In this document: in pieces, positions 17,690 through 26,187 of the stretch | How positions within the stretch are numbered: position 1 is the first letter of the stretch | Layout of the letters: each line of letters starts with the position of its first letter | NCBI GenBank assembly: GCA_016787225.1 | Contig: JAEUUY010000030.1 | Location: 1-64,000 of the forward strand | From: Chitinophagales bacterium | GTDB taxonomy: Bacteria; Bacteroidota; Bacteroidia; Chitinophagales; JADJOU01 | Direction of reading: 5' to 3' | Length of the DNA stretch: 64,000 nt | Translations under genes and position numbers: made by a program | The notes under the pieces: model-generated | What the model was told of the DNA's origin: nothing | Seen by the model: only the letters and a program-made list of their open reading frames with translations | Databases searched by the model: none

Positions 17690-18888
17690 ATCACTTCATT
17701 ATAACTATCGATAACAGCTTGAGTAACTTTATTTGTTTTATCCTTATCTAAACCATAGTATATAGGTAAGGAAATTTCATTTTCCCATAATGACTGAGAT
17801 ACCGGATAATCTTCCATTCTATACCCTCGATTCTTATAGGCAGACAATAATGGTAGAGGCTTATAATGAACATTGACACTCACATCTTTGTCAAATATTT
17901 TTTGAATGATAGCATTTCTCTGTTCAAGCGTTATATTTTTTATTCGCAATAAATAAAGATGGTAAGATGACTCTCTCTTTTCATCCTTTGACGTTGGGAT
18001 TATAGCCCAGTCATATTTAGAAAATTCTTGGTCATACTGATTCACAATAGATTTTCGATATACTAATGTATCATCATTGTATCTAGAAAGTTCTACCAAC
18101 CCAATACTAGCCAAAATATCTGTCATATTGCACTTATAGCCTGCGTCTATGACATCGTACTCCCAAGATCCTTTTTGTGTTTTTGCCAAAGCATCTTTAT
18201 TCTGACCATGGAGAGAATAAGTGTTGAGCTCTGCGTAAAGCTCAGCATTATTATAAGGTAGTGGCATATTTATAGCTATACCACCTCCTTCGGCTGTAGT
18301 TAAATTCTTGACTGCATGAAAAGAAAACACCGTAAAGTCGCACTGATTACCAACCCGTTGACCTTTGTACATCGCTCCAAAAGAATGTGCTGCATCATTT
18401 AAGACTAATATTCTACCAAGTTTATTTTGCCTTTCTGTATTCGGAGTAAATAATTCCCTCTTTTCCTCTACTAAATTCATAATGGCAGAATAGTCTACCG
18501 GCAGTCCTGCAACGTCAACTGGAATTATAGCCTTTGTACGAGGTGTAATTGCTTCGCGCACTCTATCAATATTTATAGTAAAATCTTCATTCACATCTAC
18601 TAGAACAGGCTTAGCACCACAGTGAACTACAATGTTAGCCGAGGCACAGTAAGTATATGCAGGCACGATGACCTCATCCCCTTCTTTAACTCCAAACCAA
18701 TGTAACAACATTTCAGCTCCAGCAGTCCAGCTATTGACTGCCAATACTTTTTCCACATTGCAATATGTAGCCAACTGTCGTTCAAACTCTTTAGTACGAG
18801 GACCAGTCGTAATCCAGCCGCTTTTTAATGCTGCAACGACCTCATTAATAATTTTATCATCTATTCGTGGCGGAGAAAATGGAATCAT
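17683..18888 (-). CDS. DegT/DnrJ/EryC1/StrS aminotransferase (PglE/WcfR-like)
   Basis: The 401-residue PLP enzyme starts MIPFSPPRIDD and shows SGWITTGPRTKEFE, AYTYCASANIVVHCGAKPV, and the PLP lysine motif FHAVKNLTTAEGGG (Lys near residue 195). This type aminates the 4-keto carbon of UDP-4-keto-6-deoxy-HexNAc to give the precursor of bacillosamine-like or AATGal sugars. It is followed directly by the PglC-like transferase and preceded by a GNAT acetyltransferase, consistent with one pathway: dehydratase (36.5 kb), aminotransferase, acetyltransferase, transferase. The exact sugar stereochemistry cannot be read from sequence. Confidence 0.85.
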   Translation of the reverse strand: MIPFSPPRIDDKIINEVVAALKSGWITTGPRTKEFERQLATYCNVEKVLAVNSWTAGAEMLLHWFGVKEGDEVIVPAYTYCASANIVVHCGAKPVLVDVNEDFTINIDRVREAITPRTKAIIPVDVAGLPVDYSAIMNLVEEKRELFTPNTERQNKLGRILVLNDAAHSFGAMYKGQRVGNQCDFTVFSFHAVKNLTTAEGGGIAINMPLPYNNAELYAELNTYSLHGQNKDALAKTQKGSWEYDVIDAGYKCNMTDILASIGLVELSRYNDDTLVYRKSIVNQYDQEFSKYDWAIIPTSKDEKRESSYHLYLLRIKNITLEQRNAIIQKIFDKDVSVNVHYKPLPLLSAYKNRGYRMEDYPVSQSLWENEISLPIYYGLDKDKTNKVTQAVIDSYNEVIC

Positions 18889-18913
18889 ATATTGCTAAGT
18901 ATAATTTTTCTTA

Positions 18914-19498
18914 TTAAATGTCTTTTCTATAATAATGAGAATCTGAGGTTTCTGCTTCTAAAATAAATCCATTATCAATATAAAACTTTATACCCTTCTC
19001 ATTGTCATTTCGAACTGAAAGTCCATAGGAAAGGAAAGATTTTCTTCTTAAAAATTCTTCAAAAATTTGAAGCATTTTCTTTCCATATCCTTTCGAATGC
19101 ATATTAGAATCTACCGCTATGGACATTAATCTAAACTTAGAAACAACTCTTCTCTCTTTTGGCATAAAAGATTTAATGATATCTGTTAACTTCTCTATTA
19201 AAAATTTCGGGTGGGTAAGTAGTAAAGTAATTATATACAATCTATTATTTCTTATGAACGATGAGACGCCTTTTGAAATCGACTCCCCTGCTACTATAAA
19301 TCCAACAGATTTTCCCTCATCATTAAAAAATAAACTAAGGTCAGAAGAGAGAATCAGTTCCTTATAGTATTCCTTTAGCTTTGCTAAATTAAAAATTGAA
19401 GTAAAATGATCTTTTGAGTAGGCGGAATAATGTATTCTAGCTACCTCTTCTAGATAAAAGTCCGACAAGTCGCCTGAATTCAATTGTATGGCTTCCAT
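18914..19498 (-). CDS. GNAT-family N-acetyltransferase
   Basis: The 194-residue protein has the GNAT acetyl-CoA motif A: MSIAVDSNMHSKGYGKKML (RxxGxG-type loop around residue 140), followed by LSVRNDNEKGIKFYIDNGF, the common motif B region. Its place between a GT4 gene and the PglE-like aminotransferase suggests it acetylates the amino sugar, filling the step done by PglD in Campylobacter, which has a different fold. That role is inference from position; an unrelated substrate is possible. Confidence 0.8.
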   Translation of the reverse strand: MEAIQLNSGDLSDFYLEEVARIHYSAYSKDHFTSIFNLAKLKEYYKELILSSDLSLFFNDEGKSVGFIVAGESISKGVSSFIRNNRLYIITLLLTHPKFLIEKLTDIIKSFMPKERRVVSKFRLMSIAVDSNMHSKGYGKKMLQIFEEFLRRKSFLSYGLSVRNDNEKGIKFYIDNGFILEAETSDSHYYRKDI

Positions 19499-19518
19499 AG
19501 ATAACTAAGATTTTATTA

Positions 19519-20757
19519 TTATTTATTTGAGTTACTTGACTCCATCCTTGCTTGTATCTCGCTCATATATTCTGCAGCAAGTTTATCATATTGTCTATGC
19601 TTATAAATCCATTCTCTACCCATTTTGCCAATATTTTCTCTTTCGGACTTTGGCATAAGAGCATATTTCAGTATGGCATTTTTAATATCCAAAGCCTGGT
19701 TTGAAGAAACAAAAATGCCACAGCCAGCTTCATTAATCATGGAAGGATAACCACTATATCGAGCGATTATAGGTTTAGCAGATAGCATATATTCGACTAC
19801 CTTGTTCATAGATTGCCCATAGTCCCAGACCTTACTATCTTGAGTAGAAAGATATAATATGTCACAGTTAGCTAGAAAAAATTTTACCTCACTTTGAGTT
19901 ATTCTTGGAAGGAAGGTCACATTATTACAGCCAGCAAGCTCCGCCTCAAATTTTGGTCTCAGGTCACCACTCCCAACAAACATGAAATGAATATCCTTAT
20001 TCTCAGTATTCAGCATTTTTATGCACTCTACGTAGGATTCTAAGGCATTTGTGATACCCATACTTCCAGCGTAACCTACAATGATTTTCCCTACCGGAAA
20101 ATGCTTTTTAAAACTATTGTCAGTCTGAGTGTCAGCGTCATAATTCCCTGGATAAAATCCAAATGGAGAACAAAATGTAGGTCTATCGTATCCTAAAATA
20201 TTTCGGACATGTAGATCCAAACGAGGCATAGTGCCTACTACTAAATCAGCTACCTTATATCCAAATTTCTCTACAAATCCAATAAACAAAACTAAGGGAT
20301 GATACCATTTAAATCCTGCTTCTTCTGTCATAGTTAATGGCCATATATCCCTAATTTCAAAAACTAAAAAGGATTGATACCTCCACTTTAGATAGTAACC
20401 ATAGAAAATGGTAAAAATAGATATGGAAGATACTACAACTGCATCCGGTCTACCAAGATCTTTTTTAGGCATGAAAAAAAGTTTCCATTCAAAATCTAGC
20501 CAACTTAATATTCTTCCTGGAGAAGCCGTCTTTTTGTACTTCAAGGTTTTTATCCATACCACCTTGGTATCGTCTATTGTTACAGAATTATACCTGTTAT
20601 CTGTATTTGGAAAGTTAGGAGCATAATGATTGGCATCAGAAGTAATGAGAACAGATGAATGCCCTAGCTTCGCAAACTCCTTAGTTAAATAAAAAAACCG
20701 AAGTCCTGTACCATATCCAGGTGGACTGGCATACTTTGATATCATCCAAATATTCAT
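19519..20757 (-). CDS. Glycosyltransferase family 4 (WbuB-like)
   Basis: The 412-residue GT-B enzyme starts with MNIWMISKYASPPGYGTGLR, a donor-free N-terminal Rossmann domain with the G-rich loop, and contains GKIIVGYAGSMGITNALES before the nucleotide-sugar domain. The late segment VVEYMLSAKPIIARYSG is the GT4 donor-binding region. It should add one sugar to the lipid-linked repeat unit at the cytoplasmic face. It begins one base after the preceding amidotransferase gene, so translation is coupled. Confidence 0.87.
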   Translation of the reverse strand: MNIWMISKYASPPGYGTGLRFFYLTKEFAKLGHSSVLITSDANHYAPNFPNTDNRYNSVTIDDTKVVWIKTLKYKKTASPGRILSWLDFEWKLFFMPKKDLGRPDAVVVSSISIFTIFYGYYLKWRYQSFLVFEIRDIWPLTMTEEAGFKWYHPLVLFIGFVEKFGYKVADLVVGTMPRLDLHVRNILGYDRPTFCSPFGFYPGNYDADTQTDNSFKKHFPVGKIIVGYAGSMGITNALESYVECIKMLNTENKDIHFMFVGSGDLRPKFEAELAGCNNVTFLPRITQSEVKFFLANCDILYLSTQDSKVWDYGQSMNKVVEYMLSAKPIIARYSGYPSMINEAGCGIFVSSNQALDIKNAILKYALMPKSERENIGKMGREWIYKHRQYDKLAAEYMSEIQARMESSNSNK

Positions 20758-20758
20758 A

Positions 20759-22582
20759 CTAACTTTCCTTATATAATTTAGGAATACTGTTTATCACTTT
20801 GATTACTTCATTAAAATTCATACCCAAGGTGTCGAGATACCAACGAATATTCTGATACCGAGGACGATTTTCATCTTCTACCAATTTGAGCGCTTCTTCG
20901 CGAGTCAATTGCCCTTCTCGAATTTGATTACTTCTAAAGGTATCATGCTCTGTAAACCCAGCTACAGTGTAGTAAATATAATTGTAAAATGCCGCCGTAC
21001 CATCGCCTATTCTCCAGGTGGTATTAGTATCAATAGCCTTTTCCCAATTATAAGTAGCTAAAGTATCATCAACTATTTTTTCGTCCCAGCGCCAATAATC
21101 GAATATATGATAATAATCTTTTTTATCTGTAAAACTACGATAATATTCTCCAGAAAGGGTATCCCAGAGTGAGGAGTTAAAATATCCCAAGCTCTCTGTC
21201 ATAGCCTTAAATCGAAGATAATGATATCTTAACTGTTTCATGACGCCATGACTATATACTTTCTCCTCCTCAAAATCAGGTTTTACACCTAAAAATCCAG
21301 CTTTAAAGTGTGTTACTTCCAAAGGATTCACTCCCCAAAGGTTTAAATTGACCCCTGTTTGTTTTTTTATCGTCTCTACATAACGGAAAAAGTGCTTATC
21401 CCCTGCAGTAAAAATGCTGACCATTCCCAGATGCGGAGACTTTAACCATGCCTTTAAATTCATTGCTATATTTCTTCTTTTCTGAGAAATATCTGCTGCT
21501 ACGATAATATTCTCAACACCCAATTCTGCACACATGTGGCTGATATTTCTCCTTCCCAGGTCTGTCACCATACCCCAATCATAGGTATAGGTCACAGGAT
21601 TCATATCCAATTCTTTCACTACCAAATGAAGTCCATAACAACTATCGCGTCCTCCTGAAAATGGAACTATACAATCAATTGCATTTTTCCTTCTGTAGGG
21701 TTCTACAAGTTTGAACAATTCTTCTTTTGGTTTTGGATTATTTCGAGGTTTGTAGTTATGACAGTAATTGCAAACACCTTTATCGTCAAATTTGATATAA
21801 GGCATAGTCTCTGTTAATATACATTTGGTACACCGCTTTATATTTACTTTAGGATAGACCAACAGTTTTTCTTCTGCTTGATTAAACTTGAACTCTGGAA
21901 TCAAATTTTCTACTCTTGTATTATCATCTTTAACCACAAAAGGTTGATCTGATACCGGAATGTCTATAAGTACAGGATTATCTTTAATTTGTTTGACATC
22001 ATTACAACCAATCTGATTGAGCGCATAAGATTCGGATGCAAAATAAATGTCCTCTCCAATTTTACCCAAATATAAGCTACCATTATTAGAAAAAAGCAGA
22101 ACCTTACCGTGAGATGGTAAAACCAAAGCACAAGCCATAACGCCTTTGCAAATACTATTCAATTTTTCAGGAATGGTATCGATACTACCACCTTCCTTTA
22201 AATGTTCTAAGGCTATAGCCACTATAAGCTCAGAGTCGATGATTAAATTTCTTTCGGATTTAATTTTGGACCAGGCATCTTTTTCATTAATAATGATACC
22301 ATTGTGAATAACACAAATATTTTCTCTGATTACGGGCTGATTATCTGCTAGTCCATTGGTTATTAGCCTACTATGACCAAGAGCTACTTGAGACTGATAG
22401 GGTTTGACCTTGCTTAGCAATTTCTCCACATTGTAATCTGCACGATCTATATGATAGACTCCTTCTTTGAGATAAATAAGACCACTCGAGTCCTGGCCTC
22501 GCTGCTCAGAGTGCTTTACAAGGCTATCAAAATTAGGCTTATGAATAGTTTGAACCGCTACCTGACCGAAAATTCCACACAT
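20759..22582 (-). CDS. Class II glutaminase domain fused to N-acetyl-sugar amidotransferase-like PP-loop domain
   Basis: The 607-residue protein joins two modules. Residues 1-220 are a class II (Ntn) glutamine amidotransferase: Cys2 in MCGIFGQV, HSRLITNG, and the acceptor loop VIHNGIIINE. Residues 245-600 form a WbpG/PseA-like ATP pyrophosphatase: a zinc pair CTKC (near 250) and CNYC, then the PP-loop SGGRDS near residue 309. In such enzymes ammonia from glutamine is used to amidate a sugar. Here the ammonia source is built in, whereas the WbpG-like protein at 26.2 kb relies on HisH/HisF partners. The sugar substrate is unknown. It could also be compared with asparagine-synthase-like proteins, but the zinc motifs favour the sugar amidotransferase group. 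Confidence 0.8.
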   Translation of the reverse strand: MCGIFGQVAVQTIHKPNFDSLVKHSEQRGQDSSGLIYLKEGVYHIDRADYNVEKLLSKVKPYQSQVALGHSRLITNGLADNQPVIRENICVIHNGIIINEKDAWSKIKSERNLIIDSELIVAIALEHLKEGGSIDTIPEKLNSICKGVMACALVLPSHGKVLLFSNNGSLYLGKIGEDIYFASESYALNQIGCNDVKQIKDNPVLIDIPVSDQPFVVKDDNTRVENLIPEFKFNQAEEKLLVYPKVNIKRCTKCILTETMPYIKFDDKGVCNYCHNYKPRNNPKPKEELFKLVEPYRRKNAIDCIVPFSGGRDSCYGLHLVVKELDMNPVTYTYDWGMVTDLGRRNISHMCAELGVENIIVAADISQKRRNIAMNLKAWLKSPHLGMVSIFTAGDKHFFRYVETIKKQTGVNLNLWGVNPLEVTHFKAGFLGVKPDFEEEKVYSHGVMKQLRYHYLRFKAMTESLGYFNSSLWDTLSGEYYRSFTDKKDYYHIFDYWRWDEKIVDDTLATYNWEKAIDTNTTWRIGDGTAAFYNYIYYTVAGFTEHDTFRSNQIREGQLTREEALKLVEDENRPRYQNIRWYLDTLGMNFNEVIKVINSIPKLYKES

Positions 22583-22619
22583 ATTACAACTTTTATTATT
22601 TAATAACTAAAGATTATGA

Positions 22620-22627
22620 CAAATATA
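22620..22627 (-). promoter_or_regulatory. Bacteroidota -7 element (TATATTTG on minus strand)
   Basis: An exact TAnnTTTG match in the 46-bp gap after the epimerase gene, pointing toward the fused amidotransferase and its downstream genes. It may be an internal promoter of the polysaccharide run. Confidence 0.35.
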
Positions 22628-22628
22628 A

Positions 22629-23693
22629 TTATTTAAAGGATATTAAGTTATCCACAATTTCCTTTGAGGCATTACCAGTGCCATATAAGTTCTTGGGGTA
22701 CTCTGTAGTAAACTTTACATTTAAATATGAATTAACAATTCTTGATTTATCAGCACCTACAATAAAATTCACATTATTGTCAACCAATTCTATCCACTCC
22801 GTTTCATCTCTTAAGGTTAGACATAATTTAGAAAAGAAATAAGCCTCTTTTTGCAATCCACCACTATCGGTCAAAACCAAGCCACAATTCTTGGTTAGCC
22901 ATACCATTTCCATATAGCCGACGGGTTCTATTACCCTAATATTTTCAGAAATTTTTATTTTTAACTTTTCAATAATGGACTTGGTTCGTGGATGAAGGGG
23001 AAGTACAATTGGTTTAGTTTGTGCTATTTCCTCTAATGCTTCCAAAATATTGGTCAATCGAGATACGTTGTCGGTATTTTCAGCTCTATGAATAGTACAT
23101 AAAATGAAATGTTCTGGGATATCACGATTAGGCTTAGTTGCCTTTTGACTATAAAATAAGGCTCCATCGTACATGACGTCTCCAGTCATTATAATTTTAC
23201 AATTAAAATTATCGAATCCTTCTCTCTTTAAATTGTTTACAGCATGCAATGTGGGACAGAATAAAATTGTACTCACTCTATCTGTCAGAATTCTATTTAT
23301 TTCCTCAGGCATTGCCATATTAAAACTTCTCAATCCTGCCTCCACATGTGCTAGTTTTACATGTAGCTTAGCGGCAACTAGTGCGCCAGCCAAGGTAGAA
23401 TTTGTGTCCCCATAGACCAATATCCAGTCTGGTTTTTCCTTCAATGCGACTTCCTCTATTTTTTCAATCATTTGTCCAGTCATTGCACCATGGGTCTTAC
23501 CTCCTATACCCAGATTATAATTGGGTTTAGGGATATTCATCTCTTCAAAAAAGACGTCACTCATATTTGCATCGTAATGTTGACCTGTATGAACTATAAT
23601 CTCTTTGATTTGAGGATATAATGCAATAGTTCTACTGACACTACCTGCCTTGATGAATTGTGGTCGAGCTCCTAAAATAGTTAATATCTTCAT
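22629..23693 (-). CDS. wecB: Non-hydrolysing UDP-N-acetylglucosamine 2-epimerase family (WecB/WbpI)
   Basis: The 354-residue enzyme has the family hallmarks: ILGARPQFIKA at the N-terminus, HTGQHYDANMSDVFF, LVYGDTNSTLAGALVA, HVEAGLRSFNMAMPEE and LTDSGGLQKEA. It interconverts the C2 epimers of a UDP-GlcNAc-type sugar. With the WbpA-, WbpB- and WbpG-like genes of this locus the relevant substrate may be UDP-GlcNAc3NAcA, as for WbpI, rather than UDP-GlcNAc itself; that is inference. It overlaps the upstream glycosyltransferase gene by the ATGA arrangement. Confidence 0.88.
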   Translation of the reverse strand: MKILTILGARPQFIKAGSVSRTIALYPQIKEIIVHTGQHYDANMSDVFFEEMNIPKPNYNLGIGGKTHGAMTGQMIEKIEEVALKEKPDWILVYGDTNSTLAGALVAAKLHVKLAHVEAGLRSFNMAMPEEINRILTDRVSTILFCPTLHAVNNLKREGFDNFNCKIIMTGDVMYDGALFYSQKATKPNRDIPEHFILCTIHRAENTDNVSRLTNILEALEEIAQTKPIVLPLHPRTKSIIEKLKIKISENIRVIEPVGYMEMVWLTKNCGLVLTDSGGLQKEAYFFSKLCLTLRDETEWIELVDNNVNFIVGADKSRIVNSYLNVKFTTEYPKNLYGTGNASKEIVDNLISFK

Positions 23694-24796
23694 TCAATTA
23701 CTAAGTCATTATAAAATTTAAATAATTTCTTCTCTTCACTGCCCCAATTGTACTTTTCAATAACAGCTCTTTTACCATTCTCTCCCATTTTTTCCGCCAA
23801 TTCATCATTTGTTACTAGTGATTGAATAGCCTCTCCTATTTCAGCAGGATTTAAAGGATCTACGCAAATCCCACAATGATTTCCTTCTACTATAAGCTTC
23901 CATAATGGAAAATTAGAGGTAATAATTGGTATACCAGCACTCATATACTCAAACATTTTATTGGGTTGAGCATCTATATGGTTTGGAAGTGGAAGAAATG
24001 TGACCAAACCCACTTTTGAAATACTCATAATATCAGCAACCTCTCGTCGACTCAATTCCCCAAATTCCTTAACTTTTGTCCAACCAGGATGTTTCTTTAC
24101 CTCTGTTTTTACAAGATCTTCACTAAATGAGCCTACCAGGTTTAAACTAACATCTTTCGTATGCTCCATAGCGGCGACTATTTCTTTTATACCTCGTATT
24201 TCAGTTATTCCTCCTACATAACATACTTCATTCTTCTTCGCGCTCCATTTACCTTCATTGGCCAATTCACCTAAAACGGGGAAATTATTAATATCAATGG
24301 TATTTGGGTTAATTTGAAGAAATTTTTCTCGTATAATAGGTGTGGCAGTGAGTACGCCATCTAATCTAGAGCAAATAAACCTCTCGTACAAACCAATCAG
24401 TAATGATATGACCTGTTTTGAAATAAAATTAAGATAAGGTTTACCCATAATTTGTTTGGGTAAATCTTCATGAGCGTCAAATACAACTTTTTTACCCATT
24501 TTTTTTAATCTAGAGCATACGGTCATCAATTCTGGGTCATGGAGTTGATAAATATCGGCATTAAGCTCCTTAGCTTTTTCAAACACACTATTGACCGTCT
24601 TGGTCATTCGGGCTATACGCCCAACCTGCTTAGGTCCAGCATCATATATCTTAACCCCATTTTTCTCTTCATCTCCCAATCCATCGGCAACTACTAGGGA
24701 CACATCCCAGCCATGCCTAGCTAGAGAACAGCACATTTTTACAAAAATGCGTATATCATATCTATCGTGCGCTGAGGTAAGATGAACTATTTTCAT
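23690..24796 (-). CDS. Glycosyltransferase family 4
   Basis: The 368-residue GT-B protein shows an N-terminal Rossmann part (MKIVHLTSAHDRYDIRIFVK, DIYQLHDPELM) and a GT4-type donor domain with VCYVGGITEIRGIKEIV and FEYMSAGIPIITSNFP. It likely adds one residue of the repeat unit on the cytoplasmic face. It overlaps the epimerase gene by 4 bp and follows the HisF-like gene by 7 bp, so the block is cotranscribed. Donor sugar unknown. Confidence 0.86.
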   Translation of the reverse strand: MKIVHLTSAHDRYDIRIFVKMCCSLARHGWDVSLVVADGLGDEEKNGVKIYDAGPKQVGRIARMTKTVNSVFEKAKELNADIYQLHDPELMTVCSRLKKMGKKVVFDAHEDLPKQIMGKPYLNFISKQVISLLIGLYERFICSRLDGVLTATPIIREKFLQINPNTIDINNFPVLGELANEGKWSAKKNEVCYVGGITEIRGIKEIVAAMEHTKDVSLNLVGSFSEDLVKTEVKKHPGWTKVKEFGELSRREVADIMSISKVGLVTFLPLPNHIDAQPNKMFEYMSAGIPIITSNFPLWKLIVEGNHCGICVDPLNPAEIGEAIQSLVTNDELAEKMGENGKRAVIEKYNWGSEEKKLFKFYNDLVIE

Positions 24797-24803
24797 TGGA
24801 GAG

Positions 24804-25568
24804 CTATTTCGCTAATAATTCTTTGATTTTTATTCGAGATGGATAATTTATCAAGACACCTTTCAAAGGGCCTTGATACACAAACATACTGCCGCAAGCT
24901 ACGGCATCTATTTTTGTCTTTTCAAAGACTTCTGCTATATGTTGAAGATTGCCTCCTCCTCCTAGTCCTATAATAGGTATGGAAGTTTGAGCTTTAATCT
25001 CAGAGAGAAGTTCTAGGTCGAATCCGGCCATCATACCATCTCTATCTACAGAATTGATAACGAGCTCTCCAGCACCGTGCTCTTCCATTTTTTTTACAAA
25101 ATCGATGACCCCAATCTTTGTATTCACCTTGCCATTATGAATATAAACTTTTTTAGACCCGAATAGTTCCTTTTTTACGTCTATAGTTACTATGACGCTA
25201 GAGCTTCCAAAGACATCTGCTGCATCTCTAATCAATTTGTGGTCTTTGGTAGCCGCAGAACTGATTGAAAACTTTTCTACGCCTAGAGAATTGATTCGTT
25301 TCATGTGCTCTACCGACTTGATACCTCCTCCGTAGGATAGTGGCATAAAACACTCACTGGCTATATCTTCTATCAAAGCGAAATTGGGTTCTTTATTGCC
25401 AGTCGAAGCATCAATATCCAGAAACATAAGTTCATCGACTTCTTTCTCGTTAAAAATTTTAATGGCATTGATAGGATCACCGATATAAGTGGGCTCTTTA
25501 AATTTAACTGTTTTATACAGACCTCCTTTGTGAAGCAATAAACAAGGTATTATTCTCTTTTGTAACAT
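24804..25568 (-). CDS. hisF: HisF-like cyclase subunit of a sugar amidotransferase system
   Basis: The 254-residue (beta/alpha)8 protein aligns well with HisF: KRIIPCLLLHKGG at the start, LMFLDIDAS, PLSYGGGIKS, INSVDRDGMMAGFD and IIGLGGGGNL. In histidine synthesis Asp11 and Asp130 are catalytic. Here residue 11 is Leu (CLLLHKG in place of CLDVKDG), while the second aspartate is kept. It directly abuts the hisH-like gene, and the WbpG-like gene lies next. This supports the role known for HisF2/HisH2 of Pseudomonas O-antigen loci: passing ammonia to WbpG, not histidine synthesis. Confidence 0.85.
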   Translation of the reverse strand: MLQKRIIPCLLLHKGGLYKTVKFKEPTYIGDPINAIKIFNEKEVDELMFLDIDASTGNKEPNFALIEDIASECFMPLSYGGGIKSVEHMKRINSLGVEKFSISSAATKDHKLIRDAADVFGSSSVIVTIDVKKELFGSKKVYIHNGKVNTKIGVIDFVKKMEEHGAGELVINSVDRDGMMAGFDLELLSEIKAQTSIPIIGLGGGGNLQHIAEVFEKTKIDAVACGSMFVYQGPLKGVLINYPSRIKIKELLAK

Positions 25569-26177
25569 CTATAGCTCACTAAAATTTTTTAATAATTGCA
25601 TACCAAATTTATGGCTTTTCTCTGGATGAAACTGAACTCCATATATATTTTCTCGGTGCACAGAGCAGGTAAAATCGCCTCCATAGTTGCAACTGGCTGC
25701 TATATCAGTTTGGTTTTTACATGATACATAATAGGAATGTACAAAATAAAATCGAGCCTCTTCATATAAGCCGTTAAAAAGCTTTTGATCTGATTTAGGC
25801 ACGATTTCATTCCACCCCATATGCGGTATAGCGTATTGGCTAGTATCTAATTTAAATTTTAAAGTTTCGGCATCCACCCAGCCGAGACCTTTTTCTATAC
25901 CCTCATCACTTCTAAGCGTCAATAATTGCATACCAAGACAAATACCAAGTATCGGTTTTTTATTCGCTAACACTTCATTTTCCAGAGTAGGAATGGCTCC
26001 AGATTGATTCAATCGAGTCATTCCATAATCAAAGGCTCCTACGCCTGGGAGAATATATTTTGATGCAGACTTTAACACCTCGGTATCGGCAGTAATGACA
26101 GATTCCACTCCAATCTTCTTAAACATATTGGATATAGACTTTACATTTCCTACTCCGTAATCGAGAATCGCAATCAT
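25569..26177 (-). CDS. hisH: HisH-like glutamine amidotransferase subunit
   Basis: The 202-residue class I amidotransferase has the nucleophile Cys80 in GICLGMQLL and the His184/Glu186 pair in YGVQFHPEKS, so the glutaminase triad is complete. The N-terminus MIAILDYGVGNVKS is typical of HisH. No other histidine gene is in the window. Between the HisF-like and WbpG-like genes it most likely releases ammonia from glutamine for sugar amidation. Annotation pipelines would name it hisH by homology alone. Confidence 0.88.
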   Translation of the reverse strand: MIAILDYGVGNVKSISNMFKKIGVESVITADTEVLKSASKYILPGVGAFDYGMTRLNQSGAIPTLENEVLANKKPILGICLGMQLLTLRSDEGIEKGLGWVDAETLKFKLDTSQYAIPHMGWNEIVPKSDQKLFNGLYEEARFYFVHSYYVSCKNQTDIAASCNYGGDFTCSVHRENIYGVQFHPEKSHKFGMQLLKNFSEL

Positions 26178-26187
26178 GAAACTTTTC

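Noticed and set aside
24804-26177. Histidine biosynthesis operon fragment (hisF-hisH)
   Set aside because: No other his gene is nearby, Asp11 of HisF is lost, and the genes sit beside a WbpG-type amidotransferase in a glycan locus.
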